Below, one piece after another: positions 8,994 through 18,088 of a DNA stretch of 64,000 nucleotides (positions are counted from its first letter, which is position 1; each line of letters opens with the position of its first letter). The notes beneath the pieces were generated by a model. That model was not told the origin of the DNA. It saw only the letters and a list, made by a program, of their open reading frames with translations, and ran no database searches. The stretch spans positions 2,356,001-2,420,000 of the forward strand of contig NZ_CP095742.1 in assembly GCF_023078495.1 (NCBI RefSeq), written 5' to 3'. The translations under genes and the position numbers were made by a program. Origin of the DNA: Luteibacter aegosomatissinici. GTDB lineage: Bacteria > Pseudomonadota > Gammaproteobacteria > Xanthomonadales > Rhodanobacteraceae.

Positions 8994-9911
8994 ATGAAGA
9001 CCCTGCTTGCGTTAGCCCTTGCCTCGGCGGGTTTGTTCAGCGCCCAACCCTCGCTTGCCGCGTCGACCGGCTACGTGGGCATATTCACGGGCGGGCCCAT
9101 CTACAAGAATCAGAGTGCCAGCCTGACCGAGCTCAGCCAGTCGGGTTTCGATGAAGTGATCGTGTGGAGCGTGGAAGTCGCCGCCAATGGCGACCTTAAC
9201 CTCAATGGCGAATTCCCCATTGTTTCGAATGGCAGCTATATCGGCGACCAGACGCACGCGGGCTTCCCCAATACATTGGCCAGCCTCAAGGCGGCCGGCG
9301 TCAAGCGCATCACCTTCAGCATCGGCTCGTCCAATGTCGGCGATTTCCAGCACATCAAGGCGCTGGTCAACAGTACGGGTGCCAACGGTGGTGTCGGCTC
9401 GTCAGGCATTCTTTACCGAAATTTCCAGGCACTAAAGGCGGCCATTCCGTCGATCGACGCCATCGATCTGGATGACGAAAACAGCTACGACACGGCGTCC
9501 ACCGTGAGTTTCTCAGTGATGCTAGGCAAGCTCGGCTACCACGTGATGCCCGATGCCTATACCAATGCCTCGTACTGGACGGGGGTCGTCTCGCAGGTGA
9601 ACCAGCAGCGCGCTGGCACCATCGATGGTGTGCATCTTCAGGCGTATTCCGGCGGTTCCGGTAACAACCCCTGCTCGGGCTGGAACTTCGGTGGCGTACC
9701 GGTTTACCCGGGTATTGCCGATACGACGGTGTCCGGTGGCCTCTCCGTGCCGTCAGCGCAGAGCAAGATCGCCAGCTGGGAAGGGCAGTGCGGCATCACC
9801 GGCGCGTTCCTGTGGCTTTACGACGATGTCGCCGGCAAGACCTATAACGGCGGTACGTTGTCTGCCGGTTATGCCGGGGCAATCTCGGCGGGGCTTACGC
9901 CGGGTAGTTGA
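8994..9911 (+). CDS. Secreted GH18-like glycosidase
   Basis: Start at ATG 8994 (MKTLLALALASAGLFSA), with GGAG upstream and a signal peptide cut near LAA-ST; an upstream in-frame ATG at 8922 lies before the signal peptide. The 305-residue mature barrel-like protein contains DAIDLDDE, an exact match to the GH18 catalytic signature DxxDxDxE. Late motifs GVHLQAYSGG and GAFLWLYDD resemble the last barrel strands of GH18. Chitin or peptidoglycan-like glycans are plausible substrates; the exact one is unknown. Confidence 0.75.
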   Translation: MKTLLALALASAGLFSAQPSLAASTGYVGIFTGGPIYKNQSASLTELSQSGFDEVIVWSVEVAANGDLNLNGEFPIVSNGSYIGDQTHAGFPNTLASLKAAGVKRITFSIGSSNVGDFQHIKALVNSTGANGGVGSSGILYRNFQALKAAIPSIDAIDLDDENSYDTASTVSFSVMLGKLGYHVMPDAYTNASYWTGVVSQVNQQRAGTIDGVHLQAYSGGSGNNPCSGWNFGGVPVYPGIADTTVSGGLSVPSAQSKIASWEGQCGITGAFLWLYDDVAGKTYNGGTLSAGYAGAISAGLTPGS

Positions 9912-9992
9912 TAAGCGCCGTTTGAGCGCGGCATTCATTCGCGCCGCGGGAGTCGACCAGGGCAGTTTGCGAACTGCCCTGGTTGCTATACG

Positions 9993-10691
9993 TCAGGCGC
10001 TCAGTGCCTGCTTCAGGAATGCCCAGGTCCGATCGTTAGCGGTACGGGCAGCCTCCGCGTTGTAGTGCGTGCCGCCGTGCCGCGAGAACGCGTGATTGCA
10101 TCCCGGGTAGCTGTAAATCGTGACATTGGGCTTGCCAGCAAGTGCGGCTTTGATGTCGGCCTGCGCTGCCTTCGTAATGAATTCATCTTCGTCGGCCAGG
10201 TGCATGATGAGGGGCGCCGTGACGGCGGGTGCCTCATCGAGGTATTTCTCCGTGTCGCCGCCATGGAATGCGACGACGGCATCGACGTTACTCCGCGCAG
10301 CCGTGAGGAAGGCCATCAATCCGCCGAGGCAATAACCCATCACGGCCACCTTGCCGGTGGAGCGGGGCAGGTGCCTGGCTGCATCGATCGTTGCGACGAC
10401 ATCCGTAACGCCGGCATTGCGATCGTAAGCCATGTAGAGTGCGAGGCCCGCCTTCCAGTCGGCTTCGGAGGTGACGCTCAGGTCCACGCCCGGCTGCTGC
10501 CGCCAAAACAGATCGGGTGCGATCGCAATAAACCCCTGTTCGGCGAGGGCGTCGCAGGTCTGGCGGACGTCATCATTGACGCCGAACACTTCGTGTAGCA
10601 CCACGACAGCCGGTGCTTTATCTGCGGCAGGGTAGGCGACGTAAGCGTTGAAACTGCCGGCGTCCGTCTTGATCGTTATGGCGTTGTGCAT
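9993..10691 (-). CDS. Dienelactone hydrolase family protein
   Basis: Start taken at ATG 10691 (MHNAITIKTDAGSFNAYVAY), the usual family N-terminus; a further ATG at 10727 is possible. The 232-residue product shows HEVFGVN, the cysteine-nucleophile elbow GYCLGG, Asp in ADEDEF and the catalytic His in GCNHAFSR. All triad residues of dienelactone hydrolases are present. It is cytoplasmic and opens cyclic esters; the real substrate is unknown. Confidence 0.93.
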   Translation of the reverse strand: MHNAITIKTDAGSFNAYVAYPAADKAPAVVVLHEVFGVNDDVRQTCDALAEQGFIAIAPDLFWRQQPGVDLSVTSEADWKAGLALYMAYDRNAGVTDVVATIDAARHLPRSTGKVAVMGYCLGGLMAFLTAARSNVDAVVAFHGGDTEKYLDEAPAVTAPLIMHLADEDEFITKAAQADIKAALAGKPNVTIYSYPGCNHAFSRHGGTHYNAEAARTANDRTWAFLKQALSA

Positions 10692-11087
10692 GGCGATAAC
10701 CTGTGGGCTGGATAACCGCGTAACCATTCACCGGCGTGCCGCGCGGCGCTTGGCGAAAGCGGGTGGCGTTTGGTTTGATTTCCTGCGCCAGGGCGATCCG
10801 GTGTGATTGTGTATCACCGGACGTCGGCGTATGTTGCGCACCACGTTACGCGAATCCGCGTTCCTGAGACCCCATAGCCATGCCGCCCACGAAGTAAATC
10901 AGTGCCGGATCGCAACGTCCCAGGGCGTACCGCGACCGGATTGGCACAGAGCTCGCGTCCAACCTTTCCTTGACGATACCGCAGCGCAAGCCGCGGCGCG
11001 TCTGACCCTGCCTCTTTTTTACCTCATCCGCTCCTGATGGCGCGGTATGAGCCCTTGCGTTCTTCACTCACATAAGGACATCCAGCC
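10692..11087. other. Intergenic region, no gene seen
   Basis: This 396-base gap separates the dienelactone hydrolase from the flotillin-like gene, which are divergent. Short open frames here have no ribosome site or family resemblance. It presumably carries both promoters. I could not pick a convincing -35/-10 pair. Confidence 0.5.
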
Positions 11088-13073
11088 ATGACCTGGCTAA
11101 TTGCTATCGCAGTGGCCGTCGTCGTACTGATCGTGCTCGTTATTGCGTCACGCATGATTGTCTACATCCCCAATGACCGCGTCGGTGTCGTCGAGCGGCT
11201 GTGGGGTGCACCTTCTGTCGTTCGCGGACTGATCGCGCTAAACGGAGAGGTGGGTTACCAACCGACCGTGCTGCGCGGCGGCCTGCATTACTTCTTTCCG
11301 TTCCAGTGGCGCGTCCACAAGGTGGACCTGGTCACCATCCCCCAGGGCGAACTTGGCTACGTCTTCGCGCGCGATGGCCGTGATCTCGAGGAAGGCCAGG
11401 CGCTCGGCCGTACGGTGCCGACCGGCATCGAGGATGTCGATGCGTTCCTGCGCAATGGTGGCCAGAAGGGCCCGCAGCGCACGGTACTTCGCGAAGGTAC
11501 GTATGCTATTAACGTCGCGCAATTCGCCATTATCACGGCATCGCGGGTCCATGGCTTGCTGCTTTCCGAAGAGGAGCGCGGCACCATCGATCACATGGGC
11601 AGCGTGCTGCAGGAGCGCGGCGGCTTCCAGCCAGTCATTATCGGCGGCCGCCGCGAGAACGCCTCGGCCCAGGCCGACGACACGAGCAATGACATGCTCG
11701 GCGTGGTAACCGTGCACGACGGCCCGGTGCTCCCGCCGGATGAAATCGTCGCGTCGCGCGTGGGCCAGGACCCGGCGGAGAAGGCCACCTTCCACAACAA
11801 CTTCCAGAATATCGATGCCTTCCTGCGCGCCGGTGGTAACCGCGGCCGCCAGCACCAGGTACTGGTCGAGGGTACCTATTACATCAATCGCCTGTTTGCG
11901 ACGGTGGATTACATCGCCAAGACCGTGGTGCCGGTAGGCTTCGTGGGCGTGGTGGTCTCGTATATCGGCACGATCGGCACCGATCGCTCCGGTGAGGGTT
12001 ATTCGCATGGCGAGCTGGTGGATAGCTCGTGCCGTGGCGTGTGGAAGGAGCCGCTGCTGCCTGGCAAATACGCATTCAACACGTACGCGGGCAAGATCCA
12101 GCTTGTGCCGACGACCAACTTCATTTTGAAGTGGACGCCGGAAGTAACCAACCTGCACAAGTTCGATGAGAACCTTTCCGAGGTCTCGCTGATTACCAAG
12201 GATGCGTTCGAGCCGTTGCTACCGCTCTCTGTGGTCGTGCATATCGATTACCGCAAGGCGCCGCTGGTCGTGCAGCGCTTCGGCGACATCAAACGCCTCG
12301 TGGACCAGACCCTCGACCCGATGGTAAGCGCTTACTTCAAGAATATCGGCCAGACCAAAACGCTGATCGAACTGATCCAGAACCGTGCCGAAATCCAGCA
12401 CGTAGCGGGCGTGGAGATGATGGGGCGTTTCGCCGCCTACAACCTGGAACTGCAGGAGGTGCTGATCGGCACGCCGCATGGCAGCACGGGGAATGCCTCG
12501 GGTGCCCGCATCGATGCCATCCTCAACCAGTTGCGTGATCGCCAGGTGGCGATCGAGCAGGTGGCCACGTTCGAACTGCAGGAGCAATCGGCGGCCAAGG
12601 AGCGTTCACTGCGCGAGGCACGCGCCAAGACCGATATCCAGGCAGAGCTCACCAATTCGATGATCCATATCGAGATCAAGAAGAACGTCGGTGATGCCAA
12701 TGTCGTGGAGGCCACGAAGCGCGCGAACGTCATCGGTATCGACGCCGATGCCGAGCGCCGCCGCCTCACCGCCGAAGGCGACGGCCGTGCCTCGGCCATT
12801 GCGGCGGTGGGTAAGGCGGAAGCCGAAGCCATCCAGGCCAAGTCGCAGGCGCTGACCGGGGAGGGCGCTCGCCTGCAGCTGATCAACACCCTGGGTGCCC
12901 AGTTCGCTGAGGCTATCCGCGATGGGCAGATCGCGATCGTGCCGAAGATCTCGCTGGGCGGCGGCGAAGGCGGCGCGAACGGGTTGGGTTCGCTGATTCA
13001 GCTGGCCAGTTCGTTGCTGGCCGAGCGGGCGGATGCCGGTATACCGGAAGGGAAGGGGCTGGCTAACGTTTAA
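11088..13073 (+). CDS. Flotillin-like SPFH/band 7 membrane protein
   Basis: The 661-residue protein has one N-terminal membrane anchor (LIAIAVAVVVLIVLVIASRM, residues 3-23). An SPFH/band 7 domain follows (IPNDRVGVVERLWG and PGKYAFNTYAGKIQLVPT), and then a long Ala/Glu-rich coiled coil (DIQAELTNSMIHIEIKK through GKAEAEAIQAKSQAL, about 500-600). It ends in a Gly-rich tail. This order is that of bacterial flotillins, scaffolds of membrane microdomains. The band 7 part is longer than usual, with two related segments (DVDAFLRNGGQKGPQR and NIDAFLRAGGNRGRQH) that look like an internal duplication. It overlaps the convergent tetR stop by four bases. Confidence 0.9.
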   Translation: MTWLIAIAVAVVVLIVLVIASRMIVYIPNDRVGVVERLWGAPSVVRGLIALNGEVGYQPTVLRGGLHYFFPFQWRVHKVDLVTIPQGELGYVFARDGRDLEEGQALGRTVPTGIEDVDAFLRNGGQKGPQRTVLREGTYAINVAQFAIITASRVHGLLLSEEERGTIDHMGSVLQERGGFQPVIIGGRRENASAQADDTSNDMLGVVTVHDGPVLPPDEIVASRVGQDPAEKATFHNNFQNIDAFLRAGGNRGRQHQVLVEGTYYINRLFATVDYIAKTVVPVGFVGVVVSYIGTIGTDRSGEGYSHGELVDSSCRGVWKEPLLPGKYAFNTYAGKIQLVPTTNFILKWTPEVTNLHKFDENLSEVSLITKDAFEPLLPLSVVVHIDYRKAPLVVQRFGDIKRLVDQTLDPMVSAYFKNIGQTKTLIELIQNRAEIQHVAGVEMMGRFAAYNLELQEVLIGTPHGSTGNASGARIDAILNQLRDRQVAIEQVATFELQEQSAAKERSLREARAKTDIQAELTNSMIHIEIKKNVGDANVVEATKRANVIGIDADAERRRLTAEGDGRASAIAAVGKAEAEAIQAKSQALTGEGARLQLINTLGAQFAEAIRDGQIAIVPKISLGGGEGGANGLGSLIQLASSLLAERADAGIPEGKGLANV

Positions 13074-13687
13074 GTCGACGGAACGGTGACGTTGCCGGTC
13101 ATGGCTGGCCATGCCCGCAACGTCATCTTGACCACGCAGGTCATCTGTTCGCGTGATGCGCCGCTGGCCGCCTGCACCGCAAGGCCATGGACGACGGCGC
13201 ATACGTAGCGGGCCAGGGCATCGGGGTCGATGTTTGCTGCGATCTCCCCGGTGCCCTGTGCCGCCCTGAATCGTTCAGCGAGCGGCTCGTAGCCAGCAAG
13301 GCGCGCCTGGGCAAGCGGTTCGCGCAAACCTTCGCCCTGCGTTCCGCACACGAGCGCGCCCTGGATGAACAGGCACCCATGGACGCGATCCGGGCGGATC
13401 TGGTCCTCGACGCTGTCGCGCAGGAAGCGCTCGACGGTTTCGGCAGCGGTGGGAGCAAGGAGTGCGCCCTTCAACAGGGCGCCGCGCTCTTCTTCGTAGC
13501 AGGTGATGGCTTGCCGGAACAGCCCTTCCTTGCTGCCAAACGCGGCATAGAAACTCGGCGGGTTGATACCCATCGCACCGGTAAGGTCCGACAGCGTCGC
13601 GCCGTCGTAGCCCTTGGCCATGAAGACATCGATCGCCTGGTTCAGTGCTGTTGTGATGTCGAAGCCTCGCGGCCTGCCACCCGCCAT
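13070..13687 (-). CDS. TetR/AcrR-family regulator
   Basis: The 205-residue protein has an N-terminal TetR helix-turn-helix (GYDGATLSDLTGAMGI then PSFYAAFGSKEGLF, residues about 26-60) and a ligand-binding C-terminal part with CLFIQGAL, typical of the TetR_C/YxaF-like group. It is divergent from an MFS exporter gene, and two matching 16-bp dyads lie between them, so it most likely represses the exporter and itself. Confidence 0.94.
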   Translation of the reverse strand: MAGGRPRGFDITTALNQAIDVFMAKGYDGATLSDLTGAMGINPPSFYAAFGSKEGLFRQAITCYEEERGALLKGALLAPTAAETVERFLRDSVEDQIRPDRVHGCLFIQGALVCGTQGEGLREPLAQARLAGYEPLAERFRAAQGTGEIAANIDPDALARYVCAVVHGLAVQAASGASREQMTCVVKMTLRAWPAMTGNVTVPST

Positions 13688-13706
13688 CTCTTATCTCCGC
13701 TGGTTA

Positions 13707-13722
13707 TGTAGCAAATAATACA
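13707..13722. promoter_or_regulatory. TetR operator copy 1
   Basis: The 16-bp dyad TGTAGCAAATAATACA has TGTA/TACA arms. It lies 20 bases upstream of the tetR start and shares its plan with the copy at 13761. The same outer arms in two spaced copies are a typical TetR arrangement. Confidence 0.55.
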
Positions 13723-13760
13723 GATTTTTCTTGACGCCGGGGTCGAGCGCCCCTACCTTG

Positions 13761-13776
13761 TGTAGTCATTGCTACA
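13761..13776. promoter_or_regulatory. TetR operator copy 2
   Basis: The dyad TGTAGTCATTGCTACA has perfect 5-bp arms TGTAG/CTACA with a 6-bp centre. It lies 54 bases from copy 1 and 48 bases upstream of the MFS start. Confidence 0.6.
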
Positions 13777-13823
13777 TAACTATACGCCACCGCCCTGCGG
13801 GTGCGCTTTTTACTGGAAATCCG

Positions 13824-15050
13824 ATGTCTTCTCTTTCTGACCGGCCCGTTATCGGGCCGCAGGCCGCCCTGCGCGAGTGGCTGGCTGTGGGCGCCGTCGC
13901 CCTTGGCACGTTTGCCCTCGTGACCAGCGAATTCATCCCCGTGGGCTTGATTACCCGCATGTCGGCGGATTTCGGCTCGCCGGAGGGCGCCACGGGCCTG
14001 ATGATGACCGTGCCTGCGTTCGCCGCCGCGATCGCCGCGCCAGCGGTCATGCTTGGTGCAAAGCGCATGGACCGGCGCATCATGCTTTGCCTGCTCAGCG
14101 CCTTGTTGATGCTGTCGAACCTGGTGGTCGCGCTTGCCCCCAGCCTGGGCGTCGCCTTGTTCGGGCGCGTGCTCCTTGGCATCGATGTCGGTGCGTTCTG
14201 GGCGATCAGCAGCATTGTCGCGGCCAAGATCGTTCCGGCCGCTTCCGTGGCCAGGGCCAGCGCGATTATCTTCGCCGGCATCTCGCTCGGCTCCGTTGTG
14301 GGCGTGCCTGCCGGCGCGCTGATCGGAAGTGCGTTTGGCTGGCGTGCCGCGTTTGAAAGCGTTGCCGCGTTTGGGGCGCTCGTACTCGTGGCGCAGCTTG
14401 TATTGCTGCCGCGGCTTCCCCCGTCCGAAGTCGTCACGGTCAGGCACCTGGCAAGCATCTTCCGTATTCCCAGCGCGCGGCTTGGGCTGCTTGCGTGCTT
14501 CCTCGCCTTCGCCGGCCAGTTCGCCGCCTACACGTACATGGGTGCGTTCCTTGAGCACGTCACGAAGATGCAGCCGGCGTTGCTTTCCTCGTTGTTGCTG
14601 GGATACGGCGTCGCAGGCTTCGTGGGCAACTTCGTCGGCGGGGCCTTGTCGCATCGCGGTCCGCGGGTGACCTACGCAGGGGCCGCCGCGGCCCTGGGTC
14701 TTTCCATTCTTTTGCTGACGCTGGGCGGCCAGTCGCAGATGATCGCATCCATCGCCGTGCTGGCCTGGGGCTTCGCGTTCGGCGCCCTGCCCATTGCTAC
14801 CCAGGGGTTCATGGCCCGTGCGGCGGCCAAGGAGCTGGAAAGCGCCAGTGCGGTGTTTGTCTCCATCCTGCAGATGGGCTTCGCGGTTGGCGCGTTCGTG
14901 GGCGGCCGCGCGGTCGATACCGTGGGCCTGCCAACGACGCTGATCGGCGCCGCGGTAGCCTCGATCGCTACCGGCTTCCTGATCATGCAATTTGGGCGCA
15001 TCGAGGATGCAAACACCGATGGCGACGCCCAGCTCGATCCCGTGGCGTGA
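13824..15050 (+). CDS. MFS exporter, arabinose-efflux/DHA1 type
   Basis: Start chosen at ATG 13824 (MSSLSDRPVIGPQAALREWL). The 408-residue product has about 12 hydrophobic segments. Its opening (VGAVALGTFALVTSEFIPVGL) and the loop following RMDRR match the YdhP/AraJ-like DHA1 drug-H+ antiporter group. It should export a small toxic compound across the inner membrane under control of the divergent TetR regulator. Confidence 0.93.
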   Translation: MSSLSDRPVIGPQAALREWLAVGAVALGTFALVTSEFIPVGLITRMSADFGSPEGATGLMMTVPAFAAAIAAPAVMLGAKRMDRRIMLCLLSALLMLSNLVVALAPSLGVALFGRVLLGIDVGAFWAISSIVAAKIVPAASVARASAIIFAGISLGSVVGVPAGALIGSAFGWRAAFESVAAFGALVLVAQLVLLPRLPPSEVVTVRHLASIFRIPSARLGLLACFLAFAGQFAAYTYMGAFLEHVTKMQPALLSSLLLGYGVAGFVGNFVGGALSHRGPRVTYAGAAAALGLSILLLTLGGQSQMIASIAVLAWGFAFGALPIATQGFMARAAAKELESASAVFVSILQMGFAVGAFVGGRAVDTVGLPTTLIGAAVASIATGFLIMQFGRIEDANTDGDAQLDPVA

Positions 15051-15056
15051 GGCCGA

Positions 15057-15509
15057 TCAGTTGCTCGTGGTCGGCAACATCGCCAGGTGAATCAACGGAA
15101 ACGGACGGCCATCGCTGTCCGTTTCCGAGCGTCCGGTCACTTCGAAACCCTTCGCCTTGTAGAAGCCGAGCGCGTCCGGGTTCTGTTCGTTCACATCGAC
15201 GCTCAAGGGGCCCTTGCGTGTGACGGCATGCGCGATCAACGCGCTGCCACCACCGTGGCCGGCATGGGCGGGGTCGATGAAGAGGGCTTCGAGCTTTGTG
15301 CCGTCCAGGCCCATGAAGCCGAGTGGCTGGTCGTTTTCATCGGCCAGTACCCATACCTCCAGCATCACCAGGGCGGCATCGCGCACGGCAGGGATGAGTG
15401 CTTCGATATCGGCTTCGCTCAGGAACGTGTGTGTGGCACGGACGGAGCGCAGCCAAAGGGCGAGCAGGGCGGCACTGTCGGTCGGTGCGGCGGGTCGAAT
15501 GTGGATCAT
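15057..15509 (-). CDS. GNAT N-acetyltransferase, YjaB-like
   Basis: Start at ATG 15509 (MIHIRPAAPTDSAALLALWL); a TTG at 15518 is an alternative. The 150-residue protein has the acetyl-CoA loop DPAHAGHGGGSALI and the C-terminal VNEQNPDALGFYKAKGFEV..GRSETD, which closely follows E. coli YjaB. It transfers an acetyl group to an amine, possibly a protein lysine. Confidence 0.88.
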   Translation of the reverse strand: MIHIRPAAPTDSAALLALWLRSVRATHTFLSEADIEALIPAVRDAALVMLEVWVLADENDQPLGFMGLDGTKLEALFIDPAHAGHGGGSALIAHAVTRKGPLSVDVNEQNPDALGFYKAKGFEVTGRSETDSDGRPFPLIHLAMLPTTSN

Positions 15510-15564
15510 GACGTTCAATTTCCAAGGCTGGTATCCTCCGCCGTTCTAAGGAGGGGATGCCAGC

Positions 15565-15882
15565 ATGACGGGACCGTGGGCAATCATTGCAGGGGCGCTG
15601 ATTCTAGTCGTTGGATACATCGGCTACCACGAGTACGTGCGCCATCGCGAACTGGCCGAAGCGAAAGCGGTGCTCGAGCAGCTCAGGCAGGACGCGCCAT
15701 CTCCACAGTCGGTTTGGGTGCGGCCACCCGATCCCCGCGTCGCCGCTGAGGCAGGCAGGACGCGCCGTGGCCGCTTGCTCGGAACGGATGAGCGCTGTAT
15801 CGGTGGCCTGGTGGTGCTTGTGAAGGGGAGCGCGTATACCGGCACCAACCTGCGTTGTGAGAACGGGCGGGTGTTTCCTTAG
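15565..15882 (+). CDS. Small membrane-anchored protein, unknown
   Basis: GGAGGGG upstream supports ATG 15565. The 105-residue product has one N-terminal membrane helix (WAIIAGALILVVGYIGY), a basic/acidic helix, and a C-terminal domain with two cysteines (DERCIGGLVV and NLRCENGRVF) that could form a disulfide outside the membrane. No known family was recognised. Confidence 0.7.
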   Translation: MTGPWAIIAGALILVVGYIGYHEYVRHRELAEAKAVLEQLRQDAPSPQSVWVRPPDPRVAAEAGRTRRGRLLGTDERCIGGLVVLVKGSAYTGTNLRCENGRVFP

Positions 15883-15993
15883 TCCGGTCGCTCGATGCTC
15901 GCGCCGTGCATTGACGTCTTCACGGGACGTTCGGCTCTTCATGACGCCGGGTGGGCGAGCGTGGAGCCGTCCGTACGCTGACGGGAGACCGGC

Positions 15994-16326
15994 ATGAGAG
16001 CGTTATGGGTGTTTTTGGCACTGTGGGTGCCCTTGGCTGCGTGGGCGCAATGGTCATCGTTTGATGCCCGTGATCACCAGGTCGTCGATCCCTTTGCGGT
16101 TGGCGCTTGCAGTGATGCGGCGAGCCAGGAGGTGCGCTCACGAGTGCCGTCGGCCGGCGGCGTCAAGGTCAGCCGCACTGATGCTTCCGTTTCCGGCGAG
16201 AACAGGGTGGATGTGTCTGGGGAGGGAAGCTTCGCCGGTGCGGGTAGCCAGGCACAGACGTTTACGTTTCGCTGTACCTATGACGTGAAGTCAAGGACCA
16301 CGTCCGGCGTAACTGTCCTCCTTTGA
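15994..16326 (+). CDS. Small exported protein, unknown
   Basis: The 110-residue product has a signal peptide (MRALWVFLALWVPLAAWAQ) and two cysteines (GACSD and FRCTYDV) in the mature part, with alternating beta-like segments. The final FRCTYDVKSRTTSGVTVLL pattern appears in small periplasmic hypothetical proteins. Function unknown. Confidence 0.7.
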   Translation: MRALWVFLALWVPLAAWAQWSSFDARDHQVVDPFAVGACSDAASQEVRSRVPSAGGVKVSRTDASVSGENRVDVSGEGSFAGAGSQAQTFTFRCTYDVKSRTTSGVTVLL

Positions 16327-16343
16327 CCATGCGTCTTAGCTTC

Positions 16344-17114
16344 CTACATAGCGTGTGGCGCTACTGGTGCACCGTCCGAATACGTGCTTGTTGCCAGCAG
16401 AAACACCGAGATAGGGGGGAGGGCGGCGGCCTCGGCCTCATGCCCCGGAAGCAGGTACCAGTAGTTCCCACCGATCAGGGGTGAGCCTGGCAAGTTCGCA
16501 CCCCATGTCGCGCCATCTTTGGCAGGCACGTAAAACATCACGTGCGCCATGTTGTGGTCGCCTTGCGCGGATAGATACGCGTTCTTCGACATCATGTAGC
16601 ACATAGCGCCGGCCTGGAGCGGCGGGATTTCCTTTGTGCGCAGGGCCGTCTTGATGCGATCCATGACTTCCGCGTCGGTCTTGCCGGCAAGCGTCAGGGC
16701 AGTGCGGAGCTTGAGCAGCGCCGTCATGGTGGGCACCGCGGGCGGGTTATCGCACGCGGCGGCCAGGATCTTCGGGTCCCAGCGCTCCGGCCAGTCAGGG
16801 GCGCCGCCAAACCCGCGGCCCACGTAGCAGACGAAGCCGTTGGTTCCCGTTACTGCCGTTTCGTAGCCCTTGCGGGTTAGCACCAGAACGGTGGCGTCCT
16901 TGGAAATCGATTCGGGGGCGGCACTCCTGGCCAGGGTGATTTCCGCCGCCTTGTCCATCAGGTAGGCGTCGACGGGTGCCATGCCGGGGTTGTCTTTGGC
17001 GTGCAGTGGCGCGCCGGTTAGGGCAAAAAGGAGCGCCGCGGAACAGGCGGCGGCGCGGCCGAGTTGGCCGATCCGGGCCATGCCGGGACGTAACGGGGCG
17101 AAATGGATGTTCAT
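16344..17114 (-). CDS. Secreted protein, unknown
   Basis: The 256-residue protein has a signal peptide ending near APLHAKD. It then shows a conserved-looking domain with VLVLTRKGYETAVTGTNGF, CYVGRGFGG, a MCYMMSKNAYLS motif and DHNMAHVMFYVPAKD. The cysteines (CYVG, AACDN, MCYMM) suggest periplasmic disulfides. I have seen this pattern only in uncharacterised proteins, so no role can be given. Confidence 0.8.
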   Translation of the reverse strand: MNIHFAPLRPGMARIGQLGRAAACSAALLFALTGAPLHAKDNPGMAPVDAYLMDKAAEITLARSAAPESISKDATVLVLTRKGYETAVTGTNGFVCYVGRGFGGAPDWPERWDPKILAAACDNPPAVPTMTALLKLRTALTLAGKTDAEVMDRIKTALRTKEIPPLQAGAMCYMMSKNAYLSAQGDHNMAHVMFYVPAKDGATWGANLPGSPLIGGNYWYLLPGHEAEAAALPPISVFLLATSTYSDGAPVAPHAM

Positions 17115-17231
17115 TCGGGGTTCTCCTGGATGGCGGAGGTCGCCACATGTAGGCGTCGAATGAGCAGGCTGGAAATCGACACCCTGAAGCGCGTCGCTGG
17201 CAGGATATTACCCGGGCGTTGTTCGCCAGTG

Positions 17232-17501
17232 TCAAACGCGGTCGATGGCGCCGAGTAATGCCAACAGGGCTCGCCCGATGCCCGGTATGACGGTTACCTC
17301 TGACCGGGAGAGCAATCTGCTAACCCCATGGGCCGCAGCTGCTATCTGGACGAAGCCGTGGCGCGACGCCACCCCGTGCACCAGGTGCGTGCGGAATCGC
17401 GCCTCGTCGACATCGCTATCGAGGAGGGCATGACCGATCGCCATCGCATCCATTGCCATCTGGGCGCGGGCAAGTTGGCGTTCTTCGTCTATGACATCCA
17501 T
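17232..17501 (-). CDS. Small hypothetical protein
   Basis: An 89-residue open frame (MDVIDEERQLARAQMAMDAM) with no clear domain. Codon use is GC-rich as in its neighbours, and no competing frame on the other strand looks better. Low-certainty gene. Confidence 0.4.
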   Translation of the reverse strand: MDVIDEERQLARAQMAMDAMAIGHALLDSDVDEARFRTHLVHGVASRHGFVQIAAAAHGVSRLLSRSEVTVIPGIGRALLALLGAIDRV

Positions 17502-17660
17502 GCTTGCAGCGTACGACTGCTCGCATGGTGGCGGGATCCATCGGTCGGCCTATGCCGTTCTTGGTACCAACGGCATGGGAGGGAAGGGCATTCACAGCAG
17601 GGCAGCTTGCATGGTGCGCCAGAGCGATGACGTGAAGCAGCAACAAGTGAAGGACCAAAA

Positions 17661-18044
17661 ATGAAGAGCATGATGGTACGACCCACACACGGTATCATTT
17701 TCGTTCTGGATCCTACGAACACGGACGCCGTAATCCCTGAATATGACCCTGAGAAGGTCGTGAGTTCCACAAGCACTTGCGTATCTGTCGCGACTCAAGC
17801 CGCTGTTGACGGAGAGACGGAGGTTTTCCTGGGGCTAGACGTGCCAGAGATCGATGAGCTTCTGCAGGTCGCTGTATGCGACATCTCGTTTCCGAATGGT
17901 CACGTGGCATTGACGGATTCGGGCGTCGATCGATTCTTCAATCTTATGATCGGCGGCTCGCACGCCACAGTGGTTGTGTGGGTCGACTCGATGGACGGAC
18001 CCACCCGCGTAGTTATTCAAGTCAAATCTGTGCGATCCCGGTAG
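17661..18044 (+). CDS. Small hypothetical protein
   Basis: The 127-residue product (MKSMMVRPTHGIIFVLDPTN) is acidic and beta-rich, with no signal peptide or membrane helix. No family was recognised. It is preceded by a 150-base gap and followed by a convergent secreted protein. Confidence 0.6.
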   Translation: MKSMMVRPTHGIIFVLDPTNTDAVIPEYDPEKVVSSTSTCVSVATQAAVDGETEVFLGLDVPEIDELLQVAVCDISFPNGHVALTDSGVDRFFNLMIGGSHATVVVWVDSMDGPTRVVIQVKSVRSR

Positions 18045-18088
18045 CGAACGAACCGTTGCCGGGCATCCAGCTACATCTCTGGTTGACG

